Source: Fibrobacter sp. UWEL
GTDB lineage: Bacteria > Fibrobacterota > Fibrobacteria > Fibrobacterales > Fibrobacteraceae
Assembly: GCF_900142535.1 (NCBI RefSeq)
Contig: NZ_FRBE01000009.1
Location: 62,001-126,000, forward strand
Direction: 5' to 3'
DNA length: 64,000 nt
Positions 8,778 to 15,649 of the stretch are shown one piece after another. Made by a program: the position numbers and the translations under genes. Position 1 is the first letter of the stretch. Each line of letters opens with the position of its first letter. The notes under the pieces were generated by a model. That model did not search any database. It had not been told where the DNA came from and saw nothing but the letters and a program-made list of their open reading frames with translations.

Positions 8778-8794
8778 ACTAATTATATATTAGT
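8778..8794. promoter_or_regulatory. Candidate LysR operator
   Basis: ACTAAT-TATAT-ATTAGT is a perfect 6-bp dyad with a 5-bp spacer, in the gap between the LysR gene and the divergent PQ-loop gene. LysR-type operators are usually interrupted dyads of about this size (T-N11-A). A TAAAAT at 8814-8819 could be the -10 of the rightward promoter, placing the dyad near its -35. Confidence 0.45.
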
Positions 8795-8851
8795 CAATAT
8801 GAATAAAGATAGCTAAAATTTGCTCCGTAAAACAACAAAGGAGCAAAAAAA

Positions 8852-9142
8852 ATGCAAAACGTTCTTGAAGCCACAATGCTCATCTGCTTTGGACTTTCCT
8901 GGCCCATTTCCCTCATCAAAAACATCAAGATCCACTCCGCCAAAGGAATGAGTTTCAAGTTCAACCTTCTCATCCTTATTGGTTACATCGCTGGCATTAG
9001 TGCAAAAATCTTCATCGGCAATTTCAATTACGTATTCTTGATTTACTGGTTGAATTTCGTAGTCGTTTCCGCCAATATGGTCGTCTACTTCATCAACAAG
9101 CATCAGGACGAAAAGCTGGAAAAGGAGGTAACCCATGCCTAA
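8852..9142 (+). CDS. PQ-loop / SemiSWEET-type small membrane protein
   Basis: A 96-residue protein with three predicted membrane helices (about 5-25, 36-54, 58-80) and a charged C-terminal tail. The stretch WPISLIKNIKIHSAKGMS matches the PQ-loop signature (PQ followed by basic residues, then S-x-x-G-x-S), with Ile in place of Gln. Bacterial SemiSWEETs of this size form dimeric sugar uniporters, but other PQ-loop proteins do not carry sugars, so sugar transport is only a possibility. It overlaps the next gene by 8 bp, which suggests translational coupling. AAAGGAGGTA inside its 3' end serves that next gene. It is probably under the divergent LysR regulator. Confidence 0.7.
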   Translation: MQNVLEATMLICFGLSWPISLIKNIKIHSAKGMSFKFNLLILIGYIAGISAKIFIGNFNYVFLIYWLNFVVVSANMVVYFINKHQDEKLEKEVTHA

Positions 9143-9677
9143 TGCAATGAACCAAATCGCTTTTGCATGCAGCGCATTGTTCTGCATCCTGTTCTGCGGA
9201 TGCGCACAGGAACACCTCTGCAAATACGACGAATCCTCCGCCACGCTTTCTTGCTTTGAAAAGAATTACAAAACCGTCAAGGTCGACGGAAAAGTATGGA
9301 TGGCAGAAAACCTGGATTACTACACAACATCCAGCTACTGCTACAGCGATGACGAAAGCAACTGCAATCAGTACGGAAGGCTGTACACCTGGAGCGCAGC
9401 CGAAACCGCCTGCCCCGCCAATTGGCATCTGCCCACTCGTGCCGAATACGAATCATTCATGAAGGATTCCGCCGCAGAAAGCCGCGCAGCCATCCCCGCC
9501 GCAGGATTCCGCTACTACCAGGCAAAATCTGTGGATATGGGAGTCAGCGCAAATTTCTGGACCAATAACGAAAAAGACGAAGTCCGCGCCACCCTAATTA
9601 CAATCAGCGACGCAAGCTACGACTTTAGGGAATACAACAAGGACATCGCCTACTCCGTCCGTTGCGTCATGAACTAG
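9135..9677 (+). CDS. FISUMP-domain lipoprotein (Fibrobacter succinogenes major paralogous domain)
   Basis: A 180-residue lipoprotein (lipobox LFCGC, Cys23). After the signal comes the FISUMP pattern: YKTVKVDGKVWMAENLDY, a Cys pair in YCYSDDESNC, YGRLYTWSAAETACPANW, HLPTRAEYE and a C-terminal SVRCV. The family is greatly expanded in Fibrobacter and is surface-exposed; its biochemical role is not established. The start at 9135 is set by the strong AAAGGAGGTA just upstream; ATG 9147 is an alternative. It overlaps the PQ-loop gene. This gene is the best single pointer to the taxonomic origin of the window. Confidence 0.85.
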   Translation: MPNAMNQIAFACSALFCILFCGCAQEHLCKYDESSATLSCFEKNYKTVKVDGKVWMAENLDYYTTSSYCYSDDESNCNQYGRLYTWSAAETACPANWHLPTRAEYESFMKDSAAESRAAIPAAGFRYYQAKSVDMGVSANFWTNNEKDEVRATLITISDASYDFREYNKDIAYSVRCVMN

Positions 9678-9697
9678 TCTGCTCTCGAGAAATCAAA

Positions 9698-9919
9698 ATG
9701 GACGTCGAAAACCAGGAAAAAGTCCTTTTCACTTTGGCCTGCATTGATTCCTTTGCCAAGGAACACGCGCTTTCAACAAAGCAGGCCTTCGCCTACCTGA
9801 ACCGATTCAAAGCTCTTAATTTCATTGACCAGAACTTTGAATCAAACAAGAATGAAACTCCAAAAGCAGAATCCGAAATCCTTTTGGAAGTCTGCAAGAA
9901 AAATGGAGGAGCCCTATGA
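9698..9919 (+). CDS. DUF3791-like small protein
   Basis: A 73-residue protein. The core FTLACIDSFAKEHALSTKQAFAYLNRFKALNFIDQNFE resembles DUF3791 (helical, with the pattern C-I-e-x-a-x-x-x-x-x-s-x-x-x-A-x-x-Y-L). I use ATG 9698 rather than an upstream TTG at 9662 that would overlap the FISUMP gene. It ends in an ATGA overlap with the next small gene, so the two are translated together. DUF3791 genes often accompany DUF3990 or other small genes in toxin-antitoxin-like loci (family knowledge); no DUF3990 partner is visible here. Confidence 0.6.
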   Translation: MDVENQEKVLFTLACIDSFAKEHALSTKQAFAYLNRFKALNFIDQNFESNKNETPKAESEILLEVCKKNGGAL

Positions 9920-10140
9920 GCCGCGAAGAAAAGTCAATCGTAGATTCCCTCGTGAAGAACCTAATACTCTGTTTGATGAAGGATTATCACCTGAGCATGC
10001 TTGATGCCATGTCGCAATTTTTCAATTCAGAGTTATACGACAAGATTCTGGACATCAAAAGCGGTTTCTATTACCAAAGCGTTGGACACAACTACCAATA
10101 CCTTCGCAGGGAACTGGAAACCGGCAGCATGTGCGGATAG
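9916..10140 (+). CDS. Small protein paired with the DUF3791-like gene
   Basis: A 74-residue protein of mixed charge with no membrane segment. The pattern VKNLILCLMKDYHLSMLDAM, then NSELYDKILDIKSGFYYQS and YLRRELE, is like small proteins that travel with DUF3791 genes. It starts with an ATGA overlap of the preceding stop, and GGAGG (9905-9909) lies about 6 nt upstream. Its stop is followed directly, without a base in between, by the stray ArsC-type gene end. Function unknown. Confidence 0.6.
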   Translation: MSREEKSIVDSLVKNLILCLMKDYHLSMLDAMSQFFNSELYDKILDIKSGFYYQSVGHNYQYLRRELETGSMCG

Positions 10141-10194
10141 AATTTCGTGCTGGTCGGATTCAAGGAAACTGAGTGGGCGGAGAGGACAAAATAA
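10141..10194 (+). pseudogene. Stray 3' end of an ArsC/Spx-type gene
   Basis: Read in frame, these 18 codons give NFVLVGFKETEWAERTK and a stop, which matches the last 18 codons of the intact ArsC/Spx-type gene at 11236-11589 (DFVLVGFKEAEWAEKVSK) apart from a few substitutions and one residue. The DNA also matches, with mainly silent differences. There is no start codon or upstream part. It begins at the base after the preceding stop codon, so something removed the rest of a paralogous gene. It marks the left edge of the 10195-11235 cassette. Confidence 0.8.
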
Positions 10195-10200
10195 TCGAAA

Positions 10201-10707
10201 ATGGGAAAATTTGATTCGTGCGACGCCGTCGCACGAATTGTTTTTTCTCATTCATACTCTTGCACAAGTAAAGCAATAAACTTCGCCGAGGCGATTAAAA
10301 ACGAAAGCCCAGCACAAGACGACAGAGGCTCTTGGGCTGGAGCTCTAAGACACGTAATGTGGCAGGCCGATATTACATCCAAACACTCAGCATACATCGC
10401 GAGAAAAATCGGAGAATGTCACGAAGTAAATTATAGTCCCGACACAAGCAAGCGCTTTTTTAGTAATTTAGATGATGCAGATTCAACCGCAGACTTGCTC
10501 AACAACGAAATTGGGCGAAAAAACGGATTGAATCGATGGTATCTAACAAGCAAAGAGCAAATGCTTCGTGCGCTATGGGAAGCAAGAACTAATGGTTTAT
10601 TCAAAGTTCGGCAAACACCCTGGGGACAATACGAAGTGTTTCGAGAAAAAATGGATGACAACACCTACCGAAAACACTTCGACAATGTCAAACGGAAGCT
10701 CTGGTAA
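10201..10707 (+). CDS. DUF6973-like protein (toxin/effector-type domain)
   Basis: A 168-residue protein without signal peptide. Residues about 40-75 give WAGALRHVMWQADITSKH and ECHE, and about 100-110 give ADLLNNEIGR; this R-H-x-x-W ... H-E ... NN-x-x-G-R layout resembles DUF6973, a domain often found as the C-terminal part of bacterial polymorphic toxins. The first 14 codons are made of a palindrome (10214-10238) and no good RBS precedes the ATG, so the real 5' end may have been lost and this may be a detached toxin tip. The next gene, a small membrane protein, overlaps it by 23 bp and could be an immunity partner (inference). Activity unknown. Confidence 0.55.
   Translation: MGKFDSCDAVARIVFSHSYSCTSKAINFAEAIKNESPAQDDRGSWAGALRHVMWQADITSKHSAYIARKIGECHEVNYSPDTSKRFFSNLDDADSTADLLNNEIGRKNGLNRWYLTSKEQMLRALWEARTNGLFKVRQTPWGQYEVFREKMDDNTYRKHFDNVKRKLW
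10214..10246. repeat. Palindromic element copy 1 (GTGCGACG C CGTCGCAC) with T-run
   Basis: Arms ATTCGTGCGACG and CGTCGCACGAAT around a single C form a perfect 12-bp inverted repeat, followed two bases later by six T. This has the shape of an intrinsic terminator for transcripts coming from the left, but it also lies inside the first codons of the DUF6973-like gene. The inner 17 nt recur exactly at 17228-17244 inside the DUF1016 gene. Confidence 0.7.
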
Positions 10708-11209
10708 ACGGAATACCAAGACTTTTGCTGCAGCAATTCTAGTACAAGCCATTGGGTCCTTAGGCCCATTGGCTTATTTAGCCATTATTTTTTTCGCCGG
10801 AGTAAAACTACCAGGAGACAACGGATCGGGACTTTTGTTCTTCCCGCTTATTTTCTTATGGAGCCTTGTTAACGCGGTCAATTTTTTCATTGAATTGAAA
10901 ATTGGACGTTTTGAATTTAGAACGTTTTTCAAGAAGTTCGTATGGGTAGCCTTGATTTGGGTCATTCCGTGGACCGTCTTCTATTTAATTTCAGAAACTG
11001 ACACCCCACAAAACTCACATTCATTTGAATACGAAGTATTCGTATTCGGTCAAGCATTTCTATTGTGGGAATTCATTTTGCTGACCGCCGCCCTATGGCC
11101 CTTGGCTGCAGCCTTCTTCAAGAAACCATCTTTTAAAAGAGAACTTGCAGTTCTCATCATTTCCATACAATTGACGATTTTATTGAGCATCGGCTTTTTT
11201 ATATTCTAG
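10685..11209 (+). CDS. Small multi-span membrane protein (possible partner of the DUF6973-like gene)
   Basis: With the start at ATG 10685 it has 174 residues and about five hydrophobic helices, separated by short charged loops (KKPSFKRE, SETDTPQ). I do not recognise the family. The start overlaps the end of the DUF6973-like gene by 23 bp; ATG 10655 is an alternative and neither has a strong RBS. Toxin genes often have a small downstream gene like this for immunity; membrane immunity proteins are known for some toxins, so this is a layout-based guess only. Confidence 0.5.
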   Translation: MSNGSSGKRNTKTFAAAILVQAIGSLGPLAYLAIIFFAGVKLPGDNGSGLLFFPLIFLWSLVNAVNFFIELKIGRFEFRTFFKKFVWVALIWVIPWTVFYLISETDTPQNSHSFEYEVFVFGQAFLLWEFILLTAALWPLAAAFFKKPSFKRELAVLIISIQLTILLSIGFFIF

Positions 11210-11235
11210 CGAATAGTTTTTCACAGGCTATCATC

Positions 11236-11589
11236 ATGATCTTTTTATGCTACCCCAAATGCACCACTTGCCAGAAGGCACAGAAGTGGCTTGACGCCAA
11301 CAACGTTTCCTATGAGTTTCGCGATATCAAGGAAGACAACCCTTCTATAGATGAACTTAAGGAATGGCACGCCAAAAGCGGTCTCCCTCTCAAGAAATTC
11401 TTCAACACCAGCGGCCTTTTGTACAAGGATTTGCAGCTGAAGGACAAGCTCCCCACCATGAGCGAAGAAGAACAGTTCAAGCTACTAGCCAGCAACGGAA
11501 TGCTGGTAAAGCGTCCCATGGCAGTAGGCAAAGATTTTGTGTTGGTTGGATTCAAGGAAGCCGAGTGGGCAGAAAAGGTGAGCAAATAA
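11236..11589 (+). CDS. ArsC/Spx/MgsR-family thioredoxin-fold protein
   Basis: A 117-residue cytoplasmic protein of the arsenate reductase-like family (YffB/Spx/MgsR type). CTTC at 9-12 is the CxxC redox motif right after the first beta strand (FLCYPK); LKEWHAKSGLPLKKFFNTSG and a late KRPMAV segment with the conserved Arg-Pro follow the family layout. True arsenate reduction is unlikely to be provable from sequence; many members are of unknown function and Spx proper is a Gram-positive regulator. It lies 26 nt after the membrane-protein gene. A diverged copy of its last 18 codons sits 1.1 kb upstream. Confidence 0.85.
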   Translation: MIFLCYPKCTTCQKAQKWLDANNVSYEFRDIKEDNPSIDELKEWHAKSGLPLKKFFNTSGLLYKDLQLKDKLPTMSEEEQFKLLASNGMLVKRPMAVGKDFVLVGFKEAEWAEKVSK

Positions 11590-11668
11590 AAACGGGGTGC
11601 TTTTGTAAAAATATTCATCATGACACTTTATGTCATCTCATTCACATTATCTTTTGATTGAGGTGCTT

Positions 11669-12517
11669 ATGTTTTTATTAGATACAACCATCAAGAGCTT
11701 ATTTATCACCATTGCCTTTGCTCTGCTTTCCTGTTCACAGAACAAGGATACTCCCCAAGTAAAAGAAACATCATCCAATTCAGTCAATGACCAATCATCC
11801 AACACGCTGGATTCTATAAAAGAAGAATTGTATCTTCAACCACAAACTAGAGAACACAACACAAACCAACAAGACAGTTTCGTCCACAAAATCACCGATT
11901 ACACAATGGAAGAGCACATGGGTGGCTGGGCAAGTGGCATAACCGACAAAGGATGCATTAGTGGCCCTACCGATCCAGACCCAAAAAGAGTCAAACTAAC
12001 GCACTATTGCGATTCAGACTCAACCATAACATGTCATAAAGAAATGGCACGTTTAATCGATATATACATTAAATATTCCGATTGCGTATATATGAACAAA
12101 ATCGCCTTGGGCAAAGAAGAATGCATTCAAGATATGTCTGATGTAAATAAAGCTTTGACTAGCATCAAGTTTTACGTTCCACCGAGACTTCCACCAAAAG
12201 TCCTTTGGGACGAAAACAAAACTGCAATCAAGGGAAGCCTTCCACAAGAAAAAGTTTTAAGAAAAATAAAGATCTACATGGGAACAGTACGATATGTATG
12301 CCGAAGAAACACAACCGAAAACGAATACTCCGGGACACTATCGTTAAAGATGCAAATCAGTAAAGACGGGACCGTAATTGAAGCAATCGTGATCAAGTCA
12401 ACGTCAGACAATCCCTTACTTGATCAAGAAATTCTAAACCATTTCAAGAAAATTCAATTTGAAAAATCAAATGGCGAAACCAACGTTGAGTTTGCAATGG
12501 AATTTCTAAAGAGATAA
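11669..12517 (+). CDS. Lipoprotein with TonB-C/AgmX-like C-terminal domain
   Basis: With ATG 11669 (RBS GAGGTG), 282 residues. The signal peptide ends in the lipobox LLSC (Cys22), followed by a Ser/Asn/Gln-rich low-complexity stretch. The last 75 or so residues, with GTLSLKMQISKDGTVIEA, IVIKSTSDNPLLDQEIL and FKKIQFE, follow the TonB C-terminal/AgmX-PglI fold, which Fibrobacter uses often. Four Cys in the middle region may pair in the periplasm. Role unknown; probably an envelope lipoprotein. It converges with the SEC-C gene (54-bp gap). A small hairpin (ATGACA/TGTCAT, near 11620-11636) precedes it. Confidence 0.6.
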   Translation: MFLLDTTIKSLFITIAFALLSCSQNKDTPQVKETSSNSVNDQSSNTLDSIKEELYLQPQTREHNTNQQDSFVHKITDYTMEEHMGGWASGITDKGCISGPTDPDPKRVKLTHYCDSDSTITCHKEMARLIDIYIKYSDCVYMNKIALGKEECIQDMSDVNKALTSIKFYVPPRLPPKVLWDENKTAIKGSLPQEKVLRKIKIYMGTVRYVCRRNTTENEYSGTLSLKMQISKDGTVIEAIVIKSTSDNPLLDQEILNHFKKIQFEKSNGETNVEFAMEFLKR

Positions 12518-12570
12518 CAATCTCTTTTAAAAGCATCATTTCCAGCAAGTTTTTTCAGGACGTTTTTTTC

Positions 12571-13815
12571 CTAATTCACCATCTTGCCGCAGCATTTCTT
12601 GAACTTAAGGCCGCTGCCGCATGGACACGGATCGTTTCGCCCTACCTTCGGCGACGAGAGAACAAACGGTGCGCTCGGTTTTACATTTTGTAAGCCAAAC
12701 GACGAGTCCCGAGATGGAGACAACTCATCTGGCGAGTTTCCATAGGTGACCCAAAGCCTGGCCTTATTGTTCAGTTCCATGATAGCGCTAATAATCGGCG
12801 TTATTTTATCCAAATCAATTCGAGTAAAACCTATTTCCTCGCGATACTTTTCAATAATTGCTGTCGGATGCTCCATTCCTATGCGCAAATCATCCAACAG
12901 GCACTGCGCCTTGAATTCGGCGTAACTAGGCTTCTCCGAATACTTTACGAAATGGTCTTGAATGGTTTTGAATTCATCAAGATTCTCATTGATATCGTCA
13001 ACATAATTGAGCCATTCCGAAAATTCCTTGTCCGTCGGCTTGTACGGCATATGAGGCTTACGACCTTCGACGATTGTTTCCATCACTTCGGCAGTTTCAA
13101 CACTCCAGTTGCACAAACAATCATCATAGCAGGTGAAATAGCGGCTAAACAAGGAACATTCGTTGATGGCAGCAATGCCTTTACTCTTTGTCAAGGAACA
13201 TTCCCGATGGTCCATATTCCACTTACTGATGACCGTATCCGCATGGCAAATACCATAGAGGTTGGCATAGACCTTGCAATAGTCATGGAAACCAGCCATG
13301 GAACGCTTCGTCTTCCGAGCGATATCAAAGAATTCATCCGGGACAACCAAGGATAGATTATCTTCATTTGTTCCAAAAAGGAACATAAATCCAATAGACA
13401 AGTTCTGTTCCACAAACTTAAAAATGCGGTCGTCCATTTTCGGAAGGTTGAACTCCTCAGGATTCTTTCCAGGAAACATCTCGTTATAGGGCAGCTGAGT
13501 TCTGTATTCTCTAAGCATAAAAATCAAAAACAGCTGGTATTCAAACTCGCCAGAATACTTGACAAAGCTCTCAAAGATTTTCGGGATACGGTCCATTAAG
13601 ACATCAATATATTCAGCCTTCAGCAATCTTTGTTCGCAAACATCATCCATCTCGACCGCAGGCGTCGTGCAGAAATGGATATCCTCGACGACGTCCTTTT
13701 TGCAAGCATTCAAAAGCTTTTCGAGCAGCTTTGAGGGAATTGGTTCTTTGTGAATACAGTTCGTTTCGCGAAGCAAACGAGTGCGATAATGTTTAGGCAA
13801 AGACAAAACATTCAT
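12571..13815 (-). CDS. SEC-C motif protein of unknown function
   Basis: A 414-residue protein ending in a SEC-C zinc motif: [17 protein letters not shown], with the full C-x-C-x8-C-C set. The rest is mostly alpha-helical and has extra Cys clusters ([16 protein letters not shown]). I do not recognise the main domain. The start is ATG 13815, preceded by AAAAAGG; a longer reading to 13950 would have no RBS. SEC-C proteins other than SecA are found in varied proteins, including ones in defence neighbourhoods (family knowledge). It is divergent from the structured-RNA/methyltransferase region. Confidence 0.65.
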   Translation of the reverse strand: MNVLSLPKHYRTRLLRETNCIHKEPIPSKLLEKLLNACKKDVVEDIHFCTTPAVEMDDVCEQRLLKAEYIDVLMDRIPKIFESFVKYSGEFEYQLFLIFMLREYRTQLPYNEMFPGKNPEEFNLPKMDDRIFKFVEQNLSIGFMFLFGTNEDNLSLVVPDEFFDIARKTKRSMAGFHDYCKVYANLYGICHADTVISKWNMDHRECSLTKSKGIAAINECSLFSRYFTCYDDCLCNWSVETAEVMETIVEGRKPHMPYKPTDKEFSEWLNYVDDINENLDEFKTIQDHFVKYSEKPSYAEFKAQCLLDDLRIGMEHPTAIIEKYREEIGFTRIDLDKITPIISAIMELNNKARLWVTYGNSPDELSPSRDSSFGLQNVKPSAPFVLSSPKVGRNDPCPCGSGLKFKKCCGKMVN

Positions 13816-13965
13816 AACGATAAACCTTTTTAGGCGAAAGATAACAATTGAATTACGAAAGACATCCGACAAAACGCCAACCAAGGTCAAAAAAAATGAC
13901 CTCGAACGAAGAAGAACAGATATTCTCCCACAAAAACGAAGTCTTCGCACACCGCGGGACTTTTT

Positions 13966-13983
13966 TATGCTATATTCAGGGTG
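13966..13983 (+). promoter_or_regulatory. Extended -10 promoter for the 13983-14329 transcript
   Basis: ATGCTATATT gives a TGn extended -10 with TATATT at 13971-13976 and a start point expected near 13983. The -35 region has no good match, as is common with extended -10 promoters. It faces away from the SEC-C gene and toward the duplicated-stem RNA region, which ends in an intrinsic terminator. Confidence 0.45.
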
Positions 13984-14329
13984 ACATAGCCTTGCTTGGC
14001 GAATGCCTAGCCGGGCGACCTGGTTTTTAGAGTTATGCTCTTGTTCTTGTGTCCTTAAAACACGACCAATCTTTTAGCAACCAAGGACGAGGCAGATAAT
14101 TCACGTCATAATTGGCGTGGATCGTTTGTGCTTGTCGTTGTGTGGGCTTCTTGGTCGTTGCCTAAGGACAGACAGGCCTTACGGTTCACGCTTTTTCTTT
14201 GGACAAAACGGTTGAACGAGGGCAGAACAAATGTTTTTGCTCCCGTTCTTGTGTCCTTGAAAACGACCAACTTTTAACACACCAAGAACAGGATCAATGG
14301 GGACTCATCCATCCGGATGAGTTCTTTTT
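13983..14329 (+). ncRNA. Candidate structured RNA with two related stem units
   Basis: No gene fits in 13816-14420. The part after the promoter at 13971 and up to the terminator at 14303-14329 has two copies of a 55-nt unit (14036-14093 and 14238-14294) at about 80% identity, sharing GTTCTTGTGTCCTT, CGACCAA and TTTTA. In both copies the ends pair: in the first, CTTGTTCTTG with CAAGGACGAG (ten pairs including G-U), in the second, GTTCTTG with CAAGAAC, with changes on both sides that keep pairing. An inner AAAA/TTTT pairing is also kept. Between them are further hairpins (CACG/CGTG, AAGG/CCTT). It does not match the hallmarks I know for RNase P RNA, tmRNA, SRP RNA or 6S RNA. Function unknown. 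Confidence 0.55.
14303..14329 (+). terminator. Intrinsic terminator of the structured RNA
   Basis: ACTCATCC, loop ATCC, GGATGAGT, then TCTTTTT: an 8-bp perfect stem with a U-tract. It separates the RNA region from the methyltransferase gene. Confidence 0.75.
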
Positions 14330-14353
14330 GAACTTGCTTTAAGCTGGCACGCC

Positions 14354-14400
14354 ACAGGTGTACCCAGAACAGAAGTGAAAACGGAAAATTTCACCTGTTC
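14354..14400 (+). promoter_or_regulatory. Methyltransferase leader with two competing hairpins
   Basis: GAACAG-aa-GTGAAA (14367-14380) pairs perfectly with TTTCACCTGTTC (14389-14400) apart from the two-base bulge. The 3' arm can instead pair with ACAGGTG (14354-14360) through CACCTGT (14392-14398), seven perfect pairs. Only one of the two can form at a time. The leader ends about 20 nt before the methyltransferase ATG, so a switch-like effect on its expression is possible (inference). Confidence 0.4.
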
Positions 14401-14420
14401 CTTTGGAACACCGAGGCGAT

Positions 14421-15647
14421 ATGACGTCTAGAAAGAACACCCTTAGGGTCCTTTCTTTATTTTCCGGCTGCGGCGGCCTTGACTTAGGTCTTGAAGGCGG
14501 CTTCACTGTTTTAAGAAAGTCCGTGAACGAGCAAATTCATCCTAACTGGGTAAAGGAATCTGCAGGCAAAAATTCGGTCATACTCAAACATAATCGCTTT
14601 GAGACCGTATTCGCTAACGACATACTTCCATGTGCAAAGAAATCTTGGAATCATTTTTTCAGTAAACGAAAGGACGTAGATGGAGTATACCATCTGGAAT
14701 CTATTGTTGATCTTGTAAAAAAACATAACGAAGGAACTTTTTCTTTTCCCGAAAACATTGATGTTGTTACAGGAGGCTTTCCTTGCCAAGACTTTTCTGT
14801 TGCTGGTAAGCGACTTGGATTTGATTCACAAAAAAGCCATAACGGAAAGAAAGAAGATCATGCAGACAACGAATCTAGGGGCACACTATATTTGTGGATG
14901 AAACAAGTTATTGAAATCGTCAAGCCCAAAATATTCATCGCAGAAAACGTCAAAGGACTAGTTTCACTCGGCGATGCAAAGAGAATCATTGAAACTGATT
15001 TTAGAAACATCGACGAAGGATACTGCGTAGTCGACGCCCAAGTATTAAAAGCATGGGAATACGGTGTTCCGCAAAGTAGAGAGCGCGTTGTTTTTATCGG
15101 AATATCACGAAAATACGCAAACCAAGAGATTCTAGCAAATCTAGAAGAACTTGGTGCAGAATCCAAATATTATCCATATCCTCCCAAAACCCATGGCGAA
15201 GGACTACAAGACATCGTGACTTGTAAAGATGCGTTTATTGACTTAAAAGAACCAGAATCATCTGATGACAAGGCTCAGCAAAGTTTTTCAAAAGCAAAAT
15301 ACTACGGAAAAATGCAAGGCAGTTCCGAAGTCAATTTGAATGACATCGGACCGACAATCCGCAGCGAACATCATGGCAACATTGAATTCCGAAGATTAAG
15401 TGAAGAACATGGAGGCACGCACACTTCCGAATTGAAAAAAGGGCTGCCCGAAAGAAGATTGAGTGTACGTGAATGCGCTCGTATACAAACGTTCCCAGAC
15501 AATTACGAGTTCATCTTTAACGATGGCAACGAAAAAGTCAATTCATCGGAAGCTTACAAAGTAATTGGAAATGCAGTACCTCCCCTTCTCGGATATGCGA
15601 TCGGAAAAAGACTCGAAATCATTTGGAAAGACTTATTTGGAGAATGA
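14421..15647 (+). CDS. DNA (cytosine-5-)-methyltransferase
   Basis: A 408-residue type II m5C methyltransferase with all key motifs in order: [31 protein letters not shown] with the catalytic Cys, [44 protein letters not shown] and [14 protein letters not shown]. The target-recognition region between VIII and IX (about 230-320) is short, so a short recognition site is likely but cannot be named. ATG 14421 is chosen for its GAGGCG upstream; a TTG at 14403 is less likely. The restriction-endonuclease-like gene follows directly (stop overlapping an ATG). Both genes look more AT-rich than the flanks, which suggests transfer. Confidence 0.93.
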   Translation: MTSRKNTLRVLSLFSGCGGLDLGLEGGFTVLRKSVNEQIHPNWVKESAGKNSVILKHNRFETVFANDILPCAKKSWNHFFSKRKDVDGVYHLESIVDLVKKHNEGTFSFPENIDVVTGGFPCQDFSVAGKRLGFDSQKSHNGKKEDHADNESRGTLYLWMKQVIEIVKPKIFIAENVKGLVSLGDAKRIIETDFRNIDEGYCVVDAQVLKAWEYGVPQSRERVVFIGISRKYANQEILANLEELGAESKYYPYPPKTHGEGLQDIVTCKDAFIDLKEPESSDDKAQQSFSKAKYYGKMQGSSEVNLNDIGPTIRSEHHGNIEFRRLSEEHGGTHTSELKKGLPERRLSVRECARIQTFPDNYEFIFNDGNEKVNSSEAYKVIGNAVPPLLGYAIGKRLEIIWKDLFGE

Positions 15648-15649
15648 TT

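Noticed and set aside
10141-10194. ArsC-type gene tail as an integrase attachment-site scar
   Set aside because: In 3'-end integration the displaced tail lies downstream of the intact gene. Here it lies upstream, the copies have diverged, and no integrase gene is near.
11236-11589. Arsenic-resistance gene
   Set aside because: Only the thioredoxin-like family fold is shown; no arsB, arsR or acr3 gene is nearby, so an arsenate reductase label would be too strong.
14020-14040. GGTTTTTAGAGTTATGCTC looks like part of a Cas9-type repeat or tracrRNA
   Set aside because: No second repeat, no spacer, no cas gene in the window, and the pairing partner expected in a tracrRNA is absent. It lies in the structured-RNA region and its likeness is short.
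14036-14294. Two repeats plus terminator as a type III (ToxIN) RNA antitoxin
   Set aside because: The repeats are 200 nt apart and not tandem, and the gene after the terminator is a methyltransferase, not a ToxN-like nuclease.
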